Notes: generated by a model from the letters alone, not told the origin. Counted from the first letter of the stretch, positions 34,499 to 42,783 are shown. The stretch is 64,000 nt of DNA from Paenibacillus oleatilyticus (GCF_018998565.1 NZ_JAHNZO010000006.1:124001-188000); one strand, 5' to 3'. Numbers and translations: made by a program.

Positions 34499-35055
34499 CT
34501 CATTTCACCCAATTCGTAGTCCTTCGAATCTTGGCATTCATAACATTTTAGCTTACTGGAAAGGACTCCACAATCACACTTTTTCAGAATACCCATAAAC
34601 TTTGCATCTTCAATGAATGTACGCCATTCTCGCTCATGCTCTTCAATCTCATCTTCAAGCTCAATAACTTTATTCGCAGTAAGTAATCCAACTTGCTTAA
34701 TAGGTGTGTCATAACTCATAAATACATCTAGATCCTTCTTTTTTTGAGCGATCAATTCATTCCAAATATTTATTTTATCGATTACAATCTCTTCTGGTTT
34801 AATCCTGTCTTCATAAATAGGAGATGAATGACGTTGCTTAACTTCATTGACAGAAGGATATTGGATAATTCTTGACTTATGATTTCCATTGTAGTTAAGC
34901 ATACGGTTGAGACGAAGTACACGCCCTAATAAAACCTTTCGCTTTTTGTCGTCTCCATAAATGTTCTTAATCGTTACATTTAGGATCTCATCACGTTCCT
35001 CGGTGATTCTCTCGACTCCCTCTTTTGTGAGCCAACATGTATATCGTCTATCCAT
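34495..35055 (-). CDS. Hypothetical protein with C-terminal zinc ribbon, 186 aa
   Basis: ATG 35055 after GAAGGGTGAAATCT. Basic helical N-terminus, long coiled-coil-like middle (KVIELEDEIEEHEREW), then CDCGVLSSKLKCYEC, a CxC...CxxC finger. Could bind nucleic acid. No family recognised. Confidence 0.65.
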   Translation of the reverse strand: MDRRYTCWLTKEGVERITEERDEILNVTIKNIYGDDKKRKVLLGRVLRLNRMLNYNGNHKSRIIQYPSVNEVKQRHSSPIYEDRIKPEEIVIDKINIWNELIAQKKKDLDVFMSYDTPIKQVGLLTANKVIELEDEIEEHEREWRTFIEDAKFMGILKKCDCGVLSSKLKCYECQDSKDYELGEMR

Positions 35056-35142
35056 AGATTTCACCCTTCCCCATGTATTTGAATTTTCGGTCTACGCATA
35101 TTTAATCGTATTGTCCGTGTTCATCTTTAGTTAAGCAGACAT

Positions 35143-35334
35143 TTAATGATAGATCGTAACCCATTGTCCATCACGTTCGTTTTCGGGAGTAAACTCGTCA
35201 TAATTATAGACTTTGCCGTAATAACTGATTTGGGTGTCTGCCATGAGTTGATCAATCTCGATAAATTCAACGATCATGAAGCAAATGTCTTCTTTGGAGC
35301 CTATTAATATCGGCTGTTCGAGCTTTATTTTCAT
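35143..35334 (-). CDS. Hypothetical protein, 63 aa
   Basis: ATG 35334. Beta-rich small domain beginning MKIKLEQPILIGSKEDI and ending GQWVTIYH. Unknown. Confidence 0.55.
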   Translation of the reverse strand: MKIKLEQPILIGSKEDICFMIVEFIEIDQLMADTQISYYGKVYNYDEFTPENERDGQWVTIYH

Positions 35335-35363
35335 GCTCTCAACAAACCCTCCTCTTTATCCTG

Positions 35364-35381
35364 ATAAAAACCAACTTTTAT
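35364..35381. repeat. 18-bp intergenic palindrome, perfect copy
   Basis: ATAAAA-ACCAAC-TTTTAT with paired flanking G/C, overlapping the end of the 120-residue gene. Confidence 0.75.
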
Positions 35382-35740
35382 CGCCTTTCAAGTTCATATT
35401 CTTCTTGTAGGAAGTCAATAACCTCCTGTAGCAACTCATCAAAAGGTTGGCTACCGAACTTCATATCATCAATATGATCAATAATTTCTTCAACATGATT
35501 TTTTACAATTTCATTTACATTGTCTTCATAAACTGCAATTACTGTTTTTGCATGGTAATTGGGCTTCGATAAGGTTCCACCAGTAATTTCGGAATAAACA
35601 CTTGGCAATTGTTCAAGTATAAATGCATAATCAGCAAGTTCACGTTGAATCTGATCAAGATTAAGAGTTCCATCTTCATTTGTGCAAAATGGTCGCCAGT
35701 AATCTTCCCATATTTCTCTATAAGTTTTCTTTTCATTCAT
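35378..35740 (-). CDS. Conserved phage protein of unknown function, 120 aa
   Basis: Overlaps the upstream gene by 4 nt (ATGA). ELADYAFILEQLPSVYSEIT and GGTLSKPNYHAKTVIAV are a sequence pattern I have seen in many Gram-positive phage genomes without an assigned role. Acidic, helical. Confidence 0.7.
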   Translation of the reverse strand: MNEKKTYREIWEDYWRPFCTNEDGTLNLDQIQRELADYAFILEQLPSVYSEITGGTLSKPNYHAKTVIAVYEDNVNEIVKNHVEEIIDHIDDMKFGSQPFDELLQEVIDFLQEEYELERR

Positions 35741-36168
35741 TTGATTTCACCATTTTTTATTTTTAATAAATACTCATCGATATACTTTTGAAAATACTCA
35801 TTCATTCCATCACGTTTCAAACATTCAACAATTTGCAATTGAGATCCACAAAAATATTCCCAATTAAGATATAAGTCAACTTGGTTTGCTTTTGTTCTTT
35901 TGACACTTTTACACTCATAGAATTTCTCAAGAATTTCTATTACGTCAGTTTGATCCATCGAATATGTATCTTCAATTTCAGCACATTCAAATTGAATATA
36001 AGCACAAATTGCTTCAAAGATATCTGGTGTATACGGAGCTTCTATATAATATCTACGTGGTTCGTGATCATGTGTATGAGTCAAACAATATTGGTAAGAC
36101 TTTTCTTCCTTTGGAAGGCTGGCACTTTCTTTTAATCTCGCTACTATTTCCTCTCCATACTTTCCCAT
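35737..36168 (-). CDS. Hypothetical protein, 143 aa
   Basis: ATG 36168 after GAGAGGGGCAAAATAA. Opens MGKYGEEIVARLKESASLPK; the middle is acidic with scattered Cys. Coupled to the 120-residue gene. Unknown. Confidence 0.65.
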   Translation of the reverse strand: MGKYGEEIVARLKESASLPKEEKSYQYCLTHTHDHEPRRYYIEAPYTPDIFEAICAYIQFECAEIEDTYSMDQTDVIEILEKFYECKSVKRTKANQVDLYLNWEYFCGSQLQIVECLKRDGMNEYFQKYIDEYLLKIKNGEIK

Positions 36169-36207
36169 TTATTTTGCCCCTCTCATATTACAAACGAATA
36201 TCTAGTT

Positions 36208-36477
36208 TCATAGGCTTTCTTTTCGTTTTGCAATAATTTCCTCGAAAACTTTTCTAAATCCATACACAGGTTCAGAAAAATTGAGTTCACTTAAATCTTT
36301 AATGGCGAATCTATGATGGCTACCTTGCACAGTAGAGAGCTTCATATATGCATCGTTTTCTTTATTGAACATCATGTTGAAAAATTTTTCATGGTTCTTT
36401 TGATAAACTTGACACATAAATATAAGTAGATTTTCTAGAGATTCAACATAATCATCTTTGTTTGTTTCCACTTCCAT
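36208..36477 (-). CDS. Hypothetical protein, 89 aa
   Basis: Start at ATG 36477, or the GTG two codons later, which is better spaced from GAGGTGG. Helical, with NLLIFMCQVYQKNHEKFFNM. Unknown. Confidence 0.6.
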   Translation of the reverse strand: MEVETNKDDYVESLENLLIFMCQVYQKNHEKFFNMMFNKENDAYMKLSTVQGSHHRFAIKDLSELNFSEPVYGFRKVFEEIIAKRKESL

Positions 36478-36512
36478 CCACCTCTATCCTTATGAATATT
36501 TACTTTTATGAC

Positions 36513-36677
36513 CTATTGAATTTTCTTACCTGATGCAGTATACAATGTATCCGACAGGTATTCTCCTGTCCCCGCTGTTTCCTCTGATCCACAATAAGGA
36601 CATGTCTGAAAGTTTGGTTCTACTGGAATTGCAAATGCGTTTTCACACTCTTCACAAATCATCACAGCCCATTTCAT
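36513..36677 (-). CDS. Zinc-ribbon mini-protein, 54 aa
   Basis: ATG 36677 after GGGGTGAACATTTA. CEECENAFAIP and CPYCGSEE form a classical rubredoxin-like zinc ribbon. Palindromic repeats lie on both sides (36492 and 36699). Confidence 0.6.
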   Translation of the reverse strand: MKWAVMICEECENAFAIPVEPNFQTCPYCGSEETAGTGEYLSDTLYTASGKKIQ

Positions 36678-36698
36678 TAAATGTTCACCCCAATCCCC

Positions 36699-36716
36699 AT
36701 GAAAGCGTCATTTCAT
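36699..36716. repeat. 18-bp intergenic palindrome, perfect copy
   Basis: ATGAAA-GCGTCA-TTTCAT, upstream of the zinc-ribbon gene. Confidence 0.75.
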
Positions 36717-36732
36717 TTCAATCTTAATCCTT

Positions 36733-36885
36733 TTATGTATACAAATCATAAAACTTAGTCGAATTCAATCCTTGAATATTCAGAATATAACCACTCTCTA
36801 AACACTTCTTCAGAACCTCATCATTTCTTGTTAACTTGGAATATGTATTATTAACTTTTTCATCATTTGCTTTCTTTTTTCTCAC
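36733..36885 (-). CDS. Hypothetical basic mini-protein, 50 aa
   Basis: GTG 36885 after TTGGAGGCTGCTCA; longer frames overlap the upstream hydrolase gene. Lys-rich start (RKKKANDEKV), ends KFYDLYT. Unknown. Confidence 0.55.
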   Translation of the reverse strand: MRKKKANDEKVNNTYSKLTRNDEVLKKCLESGYILNIQGLNSTKFYDLYT

Positions 36886-36907
36886 TGAGCAGCCTCCAAA
36901 CAAAGAG

Positions 36908-37252
36908 TTATTTTCTATTTGGTAAGTCCTGCATATCTGGTAATACTTCTTCAAAATGCATAATTGCAAAGATATTGAATGCGGCTGCTGCCAGATGATC
37001 CTCATCATCCATACCAGTCATATATTGATTCAAATGTCTGAGGGCACTATCTAGACATCTTGAAGTTGGTTGCCCCTTTTCCCAATTACGTTCAGGGTAC
37101 TTCTCAAGACCTGCTTCATACCTCTGAGCTACTCGTTTTAAAGCGTGAGGAGAAATCAAGTCAAACCTCCCCTTACCTTTACTTGGTTCTCTTAGTGATC
37201 CTGTATCATACTCTTGTCGTTGTCCGGAATCAATAATCTTATGCTTGCTCAT
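36908..37252 (-). CDS. DUF5664-type dATP/dGTP diphosphohydrolase-like protein
   Basis: 114 residues. GKGRFDLISPHALKRVAQRY, EAGLEKYPERNWEKGQP and DSALRHLNQYMTGMDDEDHL-type motifs are those of the phage DUF5664 family, related to MazG-type all-alpha NTP pyrophosphohydrolases; E and D residues in DEDHLAAAAFN would bind magnesium. It probably adjusts deoxynucleotide pools. A purZ/Z-genome set is not present in the window. Confidence 0.82.
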   Translation of the reverse strand: MSKHKIIDSGQRQEYDTGSLREPSKGKGRFDLISPHALKRVAQRYEAGLEKYPERNWEKGQPTSRCLDSALRHLNQYMTGMDDEDHLAAAAFNIFAIMHFEEVLPDMQDLPNRK

Positions 37253-37532
37253 TTCTTCTCACGCGCCCTTCTAAAAGCCTTTCTGCGGCTGCTTTACGCT
37301 GTTCATCTGTCATTGGCCGACGATTGCTTTCATTACGAAACGATATGCGATTAAAATCAATATCTTTGTACCAATGGGTGCCATCTTCAGTCACTTTGTA
37401 AGCCTCTATATTGGCCTTTTTCAATTTTGTGATTACAGTTGGTTGTAGAGTAGTAATAGACCACATTTTAGTCTCATCATCACATTGAAGAACGGTTTCT
37501 CTTTCTGGCGCAGAATATGACAATTGCCTCAC
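37239..37532 (-). CDS. Hypothetical protein, 97 aa
   Basis: GTG 37532 after AGGAAAGTGAA. Strand-rich middle (KMWSITTLQPTVITKLKKA) and a basic C-terminal helix ending EGRVRRNEQA. Overlaps the hydrolase gene by 14 nt. Unknown. Confidence 0.65.
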   Translation of the reverse strand: MRQLSYSAPERETVLQCDDETKMWSITTLQPTVITKLKKANIEAYKVTEDGTHWYKDIDFNRISFRNESNRRPMTDEQRKAAAERLLEGRVRRNEQA

Positions 37533-37545
37533 TTCACTTTCCTAA

Positions 37546-38043
37546 TTAATCATCTTTTATTTTCACATGCAACTTTTGCCTTCCAAATTCTTTAGCCTTT
37601 TTTAAATCGTCAAAGTAGATATCTAAATTGCCTTCTTTAATTGCTCCACCACGGTCTTGGCATATGTATGTGTGATCAAGTTCCTTAACGTAAACTTTTG
37701 TTCCAAATTCTAATGACTTTGGGCATGCTGCTGTGACGCCTTCTTTCACTCGCTCTCCGCTGGCCGTGATACCATATAGGGGATGTCCCTTCTTCTTTTG
37801 AGTTGATTCGTATCCTGATGTAAACGCGGTTACACTATATATCTTATATGCATCAGGACTGTCCACTGGCTCTGGTTCTTCAATAGAGTCCATTAATGTA
37901 TATTTGGTCAATACTTTTTCTTCTTCAGCAGTTAACACAATATCTTTGTTCGTGTTTTTTGTTTCTCCAATACTGATTGCAACCTTAGAATTAGCACAAA
38001 CTAATATGATTGCAACGATTGAAGAGAGGATCGTCTTCCGCAT
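37546..38043 (-). CDS. 3D-domain protein with signal sequence (SPbeta YorM-like)
   Basis: 165 residues, ATG 38043 after GGGGGCGGAT. Signal/anchor MRKTILSSIVAIILVCANSK, then a 3D domain: VTAFTSGYES, ITASGERVKEG, and the Asp motif DRGGAIKEGNLDIYFDD. 3D domains occur in MltA-type and Bacillus cell-wall lytic enzymes, so this exported protein may act on peptidoglycan. SPbeta YorM has the same domain. Confidence 0.85.
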   Translation of the reverse strand: MRKTILSSIVAIILVCANSKVAISIGETKNTNKDIVLTAEEEKVLTKYTLMDSIEEPEPVDSPDAYKIYSVTAFTSGYESTQKKKGHPLYGITASGERVKEGVTAACPKSLEFGTKVYVKELDHTYICQDRGGAIKEGNLDIYFDDLKKAKEFGRQKLHVKIKDD

Positions 38044-38074
38044 ATCCGCCCCCAACAATATAATTGTATAAAGC

Positions 38075-38110
38075 ACTACCTAGATTGAATCGCCGCTCTA
38101 TCTAGGTAGT
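38075..38110. terminator. 11-bp hairpin after the Sak4-like gene
   Basis: ACTACCTAGAT and ATCTAGGTAGT around 14 nt. The T-tract is weak in both directions; probable terminator between the recombination genes and the 3D-domain gene. Confidence 0.5.
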
Positions 38111-38144
38111 TAATTTAATTATGTATTATTTATTTTTAATTACG

Positions 38145-38162
38145 ATGAAATAATTCTTTTAT
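38145..38162. repeat. 18-bp intergenic palindrome copy
   Basis: ATGAAA-TAATTC-TTTTAT, ending at the stop of the Sak4-like gene. Confidence 0.55.
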
Positions 38163-39355
38163 CAGGTATTCTCAGGTTTTAAGTTTTTGGCATATACATA
38201 TGCTTGCTCAAGTTTCTCTACATCGGTTACAGTAAGAAAATTTGCTACTCCTAAAATTTCTCTAAATTTTGGAGTGATTGAATTTGTCTTCACTTCAGAA
38301 GAGAGGCTATTTAAAACTTCTTTAATCTTTTCATGGTAGTCCTCTGCTTTAGGTTTACTTGCCTCAATCTCTGCTGCTTCTACCATATCAGCAAACTCTT
38401 TGGCTTTTTCATCTCGTTCTAGGCTTTGTTCCTCTTTTAATTCATCAAGGGATTTTCTTGTTTTCTTTAATTGCCCTTTTACTGCATCCTCAAAAACTTT
38501 CAAGAAGTTTTCTGCACTATATTCAACAGGATCATTAGGTAATTCAGTGTATCGACCTCCAGCGATTGAAATGTATTCCGTAGGTCTAAACACCATTACA
38601 GTTCTTGTCTCATGAAAATTACTGCCTTTCTCTTTTCCTTTTTTAGTTTTTGCATTCTCAGTTACTGTTTGGCCGTTCTTATCATAAATTACAACTTCAT
38701 TAAAAAGACAACAAATTAAACTTGCTTGAGATTCAAAAATCTTCTTACCAGTAGCATGCATCATTAGTTCAATAGAATTATATTTCAAACCATTGTACAA
38801 AGTTGTCTCTTTTTCTTTGGTCCATGCGAGAGTTACTTTGCCATAACCAGCATTTTTCAAAGAATCGAAAGGCTTTTTCATTTCTTCATAAAGAACTGTA
38901 TAGCCATTCTCATTTCCATTAGAGACTTCGGTTAGTTCTTGAAGCGATGCAATTTTTGCAACTCCATATTTTTTGGCTCTATCATTTAGAAGCCAAGCTG
39001 TTGCTGCATCGATGCAACGATCAGCAGTATCAATACCAACCAATTTCACTACTCTTCCATTTTTAGCTTCCTTAACAAGATCGGGGACAATTTCTTTCTT
39101 AAATACATCCCAAACTTTCCATAGCTCTTCGTCAGAACCTTCTTCATGAATTGGGATAATATTATCAAGTTCCCATGTCTCATACCCTGCCTCAAATGCA
39201 ATCAACAAGGCTTCTTCTGGATTTAGATAATGGCGCTCAGTAACTTCTTTCCAAAGCCTTGTTTTCCCAGTTTTATATCCTCCAACAATCAATGAGTCAA
39301 TACTATGTAATTCAACTTTCGGCGTATTATTTTTCACTTTGTCTCTGTATCCCAT
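38162..39355 (-). CDS. Sak4-like RecA-fold recombination ATPase
   Basis: 397 residues, ATG 39355 after AAGGAGATTTGA. Walker A GGYKTGKT (about residues 28-35) and Walker B VKLVGIDTAD fit the AAA_24/Sak4 family, small RecA-like annealing or strand-exchange ATPases of phages. The C-terminal 100 residues are helical and charged. Sak4 proteins depend on a partner SSB, and an SSB-tailed OB protein is encoded immediately upstream. Confidence 0.82.
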   Translation of the reverse strand: MGYRDKVKNNTPKVELHSIDSLIVGGYKTGKTRLWKEVTERHYLNPEEALLIAFEAGYETWELDNIIPIHEEGSDEELWKVWDVFKKEIVPDLVKEAKNGRVVKLVGIDTADRCIDAATAWLLNDRAKKYGVAKIASLQELTEVSNGNENGYTVLYEEMKKPFDSLKNAGYGKVTLAWTKEKETTLYNGLKYNSIELMMHATGKKIFESQASLICCLFNEVVIYDKNGQTVTENAKTKKGKEKGSNFHETRTVMVFRPTEYISIAGGRYTELPNDPVEYSAENFLKVFEDAVKGQLKKTRKSLDELKEEQSLERDEKAKEFADMVEAAEIEASKPKAEDYHEKIKEVLNSLSSEVKTNSITPKFREILGVANFLTVTDVEKLEQAYVYAKNLKPENT

Positions 39356-39395
39356 TCAAATCTCCTTATAATTAGTATTTTTTCGTTATTTACCT

Positions 39396-40514
39396 TTAAA
39401 ACGGCAATTCGTCATCAGAAATATCAACTGGTAGTTCATCATCCTGTTTAAATGGGTTTTGTTCTCGCTCAATCTCCACTGTCTTTTTCATTTCTTCTTC
39501 TGTCAAAAAGTTTCTCATAAGAGACGGCTCAACGAATCCTGTAATTTCAAGTCCCTTCTTCTCACCATTTACAACTCTTTCTTTTTTGGGCTTTGTGGAC
39601 TGAGAAGAAACTTTTTTAAATGGATCATTTTCGTCCATACTCGATTCAATATCAACCCATCCAAAAGTTGCACGGTTATTATCTGTGCCAGTAACCTCAA
39701 TAAAATCAGTTCGATTCAATGTTGCAAATGCATCTGCCAATGGAATATTCCCATCATCAGTTTCTTTGTAATATACAACCAATTCCAAATCTCTTGAATC
39801 GGATCTCTTAACTCCATTGACTAAGTAAGCTGCATTTACTTTTGTGCTCTTATCATTCTCGTTTTGATAAGTGCTTTTAATTCCAATTTGCATATTAAAT
39901 GTATTTACTTCAACAAAATCAGGAGATTCAAAATCGCAAACATATGTAATTTCTTTTTCATTAACTTTAATTGGTTTTAATTCTTCTCCAATTTTCACTT
40001 TTCCATCTACAATTGGATTAATGTAATTAATTGTTCTAGTGAAACCTTTTATATTTCTATTTTGCTCATCCGTGAACTCAAAAGGACTGTATTTCCCCTT
40101 GACTTCAACCCAAGTATCTGCTTGAACCAGCTCTTTCAATTTATCAATCTTATCCCATTCAACATCAATTAAGTGATATGTATCATTTGGATACTTCTCT
40201 TTATCAAAGCGATCTTCCCAACTAATTTTAGCAGCCTTACTTTCTTTTCTACTATAAGGGTAAACAAAATCCTTTTCTTTTCCAGTAAGTTTAAGTTTAA
40301 GATCATTACTTAACGCTGTCTCTATAACAAACTCTAAGACTTTTTTCTTTCCCTCCTCCTCAAGCCGATAGAATGGTACTTCTACCCAATTATCTGTTCC
40401 TTTTTCTTGATTCTTAACAGGCTTGATCTTTCCAACGAAATGAAATGAACTTGTGAATTCTTTTCCACCGTGATTTTTATTTGTTTTGATTTTATATCTA
40501 TTATTTGAGGCCAT
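39396..40514 (-). CDS. Single-stranded-DNA-binding-type protein with SSB tail
   Basis: 372 residues. The last residues DISDDELPF are the acidic tip used by SSB proteins to recruit partners, preceded by a flexible Pro/Glu-rich linker. The body is beta-rich and could hold two OB folds. Start at ATG 40514 (an earlier TTG at 40526 is too close to GGAG). It is paired with the Sak4-like ATPase. I infer ssDNA binding from the tail and context. Confidence 0.75.
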   Translation of the reverse strand: MASNNRYKIKTNKNHGGKEFTSSFHFVGKIKPVKNQEKGTDNWVEVPFYRLEEEGKKKVLEFVIETALSNDLKLKLTGKEKDFVYPYSRKESKAAKISWEDRFDKEKYPNDTYHLIDVEWDKIDKLKELVQADTWVEVKGKYSPFEFTDEQNRNIKGFTRTINYINPIVDGKVKIGEELKPIKVNEKEITYVCDFESPDFVEVNTFNMQIGIKSTYQNENDKSTKVNAAYLVNGVKRSDSRDLELVVYYKETDDGNIPLADAFATLNRTDFIEVTGTDNNRATFGWVDIESSMDENDPFKKVSSQSTKPKKERVVNGEKKGLEITGFVEPSLMRNFLTEEEMKKTVEIEREQNPFKQDDELPVDISDDELPF

Positions 40515-40670
40515 TTGTATTTTCAATTCTCCATTTCATTTTTATATTTTTTGTTTTTAAGTGATTGGGAGAATTGGTGGATCACGAGTACTATCTATAC
40601 TCTCACATCCTTTCAATACCTTCATTGAAGAACAGCATCTATATAATCACCTTTCGGTGTTATTTTTAAT

Positions 40671-40751
40671 GGAGCTTGTTGGATTCGAACCAACGATGTT
40701 GGATGACCAGTTATGAGCTGGTTGCCATCGACCAGACTAGGCGAAAGCTCC
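40671..40751 (-). tRNA. tRNA with CAU anticodon (Met or lysidine-Ile), long variable loop
   Basis: Acceptor GGAGCTT/AAGCTCC, D arm GCC/GGC, anticodon arm ACCAG-CTCATAA-CTGGT (anticodon CAT) and T arm GTTGG-TTCGAAT-CCAAC are all intact. The variable region is 11 nt, longer than normal for a CAU tRNA, and the D stem has 3 bp. No CCA is encoded. It probably supports translation of phage codons. The flanks (40527-40670 and 40752-40873) contain no gene; a GAAA-loop hairpin occurs just downstream. Confidence 0.88.
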
Positions 40752-40859
40752 TTGTTTGATAACAAGAGGAACGATCTTGTTTATATGAATTTATCAAAGT
40801 GCATAATTTATATATAAACATGTCTAGAACATGGTATGTATATACTATGCTAAATCACG

Positions 40860-40877
40860 ATAAAATGTATGCTTTAT
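40860..40877. repeat. 18-bp intergenic palindrome copy upstream of the tRNA
   Basis: ATAAAA-TGTATG-CTTTAT, directly after the stop of a six-codon reading frame. Confidence 0.55.
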
Positions 40878-40894
40878 TGGATTTCACTTTTCAT
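40874..40894 (-). other. Six-codon leader-like open frame
   Basis: ATG 40894 behind a perfect AAAAGGAGG encodes only MKSEIQ before TAA. It lies in the leader between the promoter and the tRNA, so it is either a leader peptide or the remnant of a deleted gene. Confidence 0.4.
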
Positions 40895-40934
40895 GCTTCT
40901 GCCTCCTTTTCCTCACCTCTCAATTTGTATCCTT

Positions 40935-40964
40935 ACTTTACCAAATTCTCACCACAAAAGTCAA
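40935..40964 (-). promoter_or_regulatory. Sigma-A-type promoter upstream of the tRNA
   Basis: TTGACT, 18-bp spacer, TAAAGT on the minus strand. It would drive the leader and the tRNA, and possibly the recombination genes beyond. Confidence 0.55.
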
Positions 40965-41027
40965 TAGTTTTTGTTTCTATTTTTTCATCTTTTATTTTTA
41001 ATATAATTGAAGTTTGGGAATCTTTTA

Positions 41028-41048
41028 AGGGCTGATATTTTCAGCCCT
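41028..41048 (-). terminator. Hairpin at the end of the lipoprotein gene
   Basis: AGGGCTGA and TCAGCCCT, overlapping the stop codon. T-tract weak. Confidence 0.6.
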
Positions 41049-41820
41049 GTTCTTTCGCAGGAAAAAATGCTGATGAAGAGGAAGGCAGTGAATTTGCTAA
41101 TTTTTCAGCTTCTTCCTTAGTCAGATTCCCAGTCATCCAAATAAGATAATCGCTGTCAAAATAATAGAGGAGTGAACCATTCTTATCGGTTTTAATCCAA
41201 GCACTGTGACCATTTATTGATATTTCCTGAGTATCAGAAGAAGATACGAACGACTCTCTTGGATATCTCCCAATCACCACAAACTTATCTTCATTTGCAA
41301 AAGTCCATATGTTATCTGCTGTAGAATCTAAACTTTTAAGTTTAGTATGAATAAATTTATCCATTGGTAAATCAAGACCTTGCTTTTCCGTATGCATGTT
41401 TTCTGATATTGCCATATCCACAACACTTGAAATCTCCCACATATTATTGTTATTTCTTAGCACGATAAAATTATACCATTTCATAGTTGTTTCAGGTACT
41501 TTTAAAACAACGACACCATTATTACCGAATTCAGTCTTCAAAACAATTCTATCTTTTGAAGCAGAAAGTGTTTTATTGTTTGATAGCTTCCATTCTATTT
41601 GATTTGTTACTGAATCCTCCAATGTTTGTTTTTTCTCTGGTGAGGTCTCATTTCCAACAATCTCATTTAAAGTCACCTTATTGTTTTTATTGTTCACAAT
41701 TTCATTTTGCTTGTTTTCTTTGTCTTTATTGATATTAGCATTATCGGTTGCATTAGACATGCACCCTGCGACTAATATCAAAATCGTTGCAACGAAAATT
41801 AAACCTGTTCTTTTAAGCAT
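41041..41820 (-). CDS. Lipoprotein with DUF4367-like C-terminus
   Basis: 259 residues from ATG 41820. LKRTGLIFVATILILVAGC is a lipoprotein signal with lipobox LVAGC (Cys at about 21). A low-complexity Asn/Lys stretch follows, and the C-terminal part has the WMTGNLTKEEAEKLANSL ending found in DUF4367-type surface proteins. Anchored outside the membrane. Likely a lysogenic-conversion gene, paired with the secreted-protein gene next to it. Confidence 0.75.
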   Translation of the reverse strand: MLKRTGLIFVATILILVAGCMSNATDNANINKDKENKQNEIVNNKNNKVTLNEIVGNETSPEKKQTLEDSVTNQIEWKLSNNKTLSASKDRIVLKTEFGNNGVVVLKVPETTMKWYNFIVLRNNNNMWEISSVVDMAISENMHTEKQGLDLPMDKFIHTKLKSLDSTADNIWTFANEDKFVVIGRYPRESFVSSSDTQEISINGHSAWIKTDKNGSLLYYFDSDYLIWMTGNLTKEEAEKLANSLPSSSSAFFPAKEQG

Positions 41821-41861
41821 AATCCACATCCTGCATAAGTAATTTTGTACTACAAAGAAGT

Positions 41862-41907
41862 GATGAGAAAAGTAATTAACCACTTATGGATAATTACTTT
41901 TCTCATC
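41862..41907. terminator. 17-bp perfect hairpin between exported-protein genes
   Basis: GATGAGAAAAGTAATTA and its exact complement around a 12-nt loop. It follows the secreted-protein gene in the minus direction. The U-rich part is inside the stem, so it could be a terminator or an RNA-stabilising structure. Confidence 0.65.
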
Positions 41908-41920
41908 AAGGAACTAATTT

Positions 41921-42610
41921 TTAATAGTTAGCCCAAACTTCGTTTGCAACAACTGCTTTCTGGCGAGGACCCATTACAGAAATAAATCTTTTCGAACCAG
42001 TAGAACAATCATTATATACATATGCATAGTACCCTGACCAATAATCAACCAAAGAGCCGTAGTCATTCCAACCTTGATAATGAGGTCTGATAGTTATTGT
42101 TGAAGCTTCAGATTCGACCCATGTAATGGAGCCACCTATTTTAAACCCCACTTTAGCTTCAATTGGTCCCCAATCGAACTTTCCTTCGCCATTAATTTCT
42201 CCACTAAGCCCGTACTGTTCCGTAAATGTAGAAGTATACGTCAAAGAACTCCCCGTCTTGTTTACATAGCGGGTACCTTCCCTACCCTTTTTAAAAATAA
42301 AGGTCCCATTCGGTGTTGCATCCAAAAATTGATCACCCGGCTCACAAACATTACCCATAGGAGAGATATCTTTAGATTTGTTTGCAACAGGCATAGAATC
42401 AACAATCGTGACACTCTTAGCTGTCGGACCCAACTGAGAGGTGATTTTAGAAATGTCTTCAGGAGAAAGGTTGTTTTCAGCATTGTTTGCAAAGTATACT
42501 GGGATGTTCCTTTCATTTTGAGGGCTTACTTTTTCAGCAGAGACAAGAGTAGGAACTGAGACAGCTAAAGTTAAAACTGTCGACAGGAGCACCTTTGATA
42601 ATTTTTTCAA
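41921..42610 (-). CDS. Secreted protein, 229 aa
   Basis: TTG 42610 after GGGCGGGGTGAT gives MKKLSKVLLSTVLTLAVSVP with cleavage near VSA-EK. Mature part: a charged N-terminal pro-like segment, then a beta-rich domain with RYVNKTGSSLTYTSTF and IRPHYQGWNDYGSLVDY. Could be a pore-forming or surface beta protein; no firm family. A longer upstream frame (to 42754) is regulatory DNA, not coding. Confidence 0.75.
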   Translation of the reverse strand: MKKLSKVLLSTVLTLAVSVPTLVSAEKVSPQNERNIPVYFANNAENNLSPEDISKITSQLGPTAKSVTIVDSMPVANKSKDISPMGNVCEPGDQFLDATPNGTFIFKKGREGTRYVNKTGSSLTYTSTFTEQYGLSGEINGEGKFDWGPIEAKVGFKIGGSITWVESEASTITIRPHYQGWNDYGSLVDYWSGYYAYVYNDCSTGSKRFISVMGPRQKAVVANEVWANY

Positions 42611-42754
42611 AAAAATCACCCCGCCCATCTTAGTTTGAATTCTGGAAAGGTCCAGCACATTTTTCTCCAATCCGCGGTTAGAGAAAATGTAGGTCCGATT
42701 TAATAGAATGCATGCATCTCTAATTAAATCAGCGAATCTTCCGCTAATTTCCAT

Positions 42755-42783
42755 ATTATACTAACATTCCTTTTCAGGCAAGC
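42755..42783 (-). promoter_or_regulatory. Candidate promoter of the secreted-protein gene
   Basis: -10 TATAAT with TTGCCT 15 bp (or GCTTGC 17 bp) upstream on the minus strand. The leader 42611-42754 carries an ACATTTTTCTC...GAGAAAATGT inverted repeat and a second AAATCAGCG...CGCTAATTT one, which may be regulator sites. Beyond it, to 42930, only a palindromic repeat is seen. Confidence 0.5.

Noticed and set aside
42611..42754. N-terminal extension of the secreted protein
   Set aside because: The extension would hide the signal peptide; this stretch has inverted repeats and lies downstream of a promoter, with a strong ribosome site just before TTG 42610.
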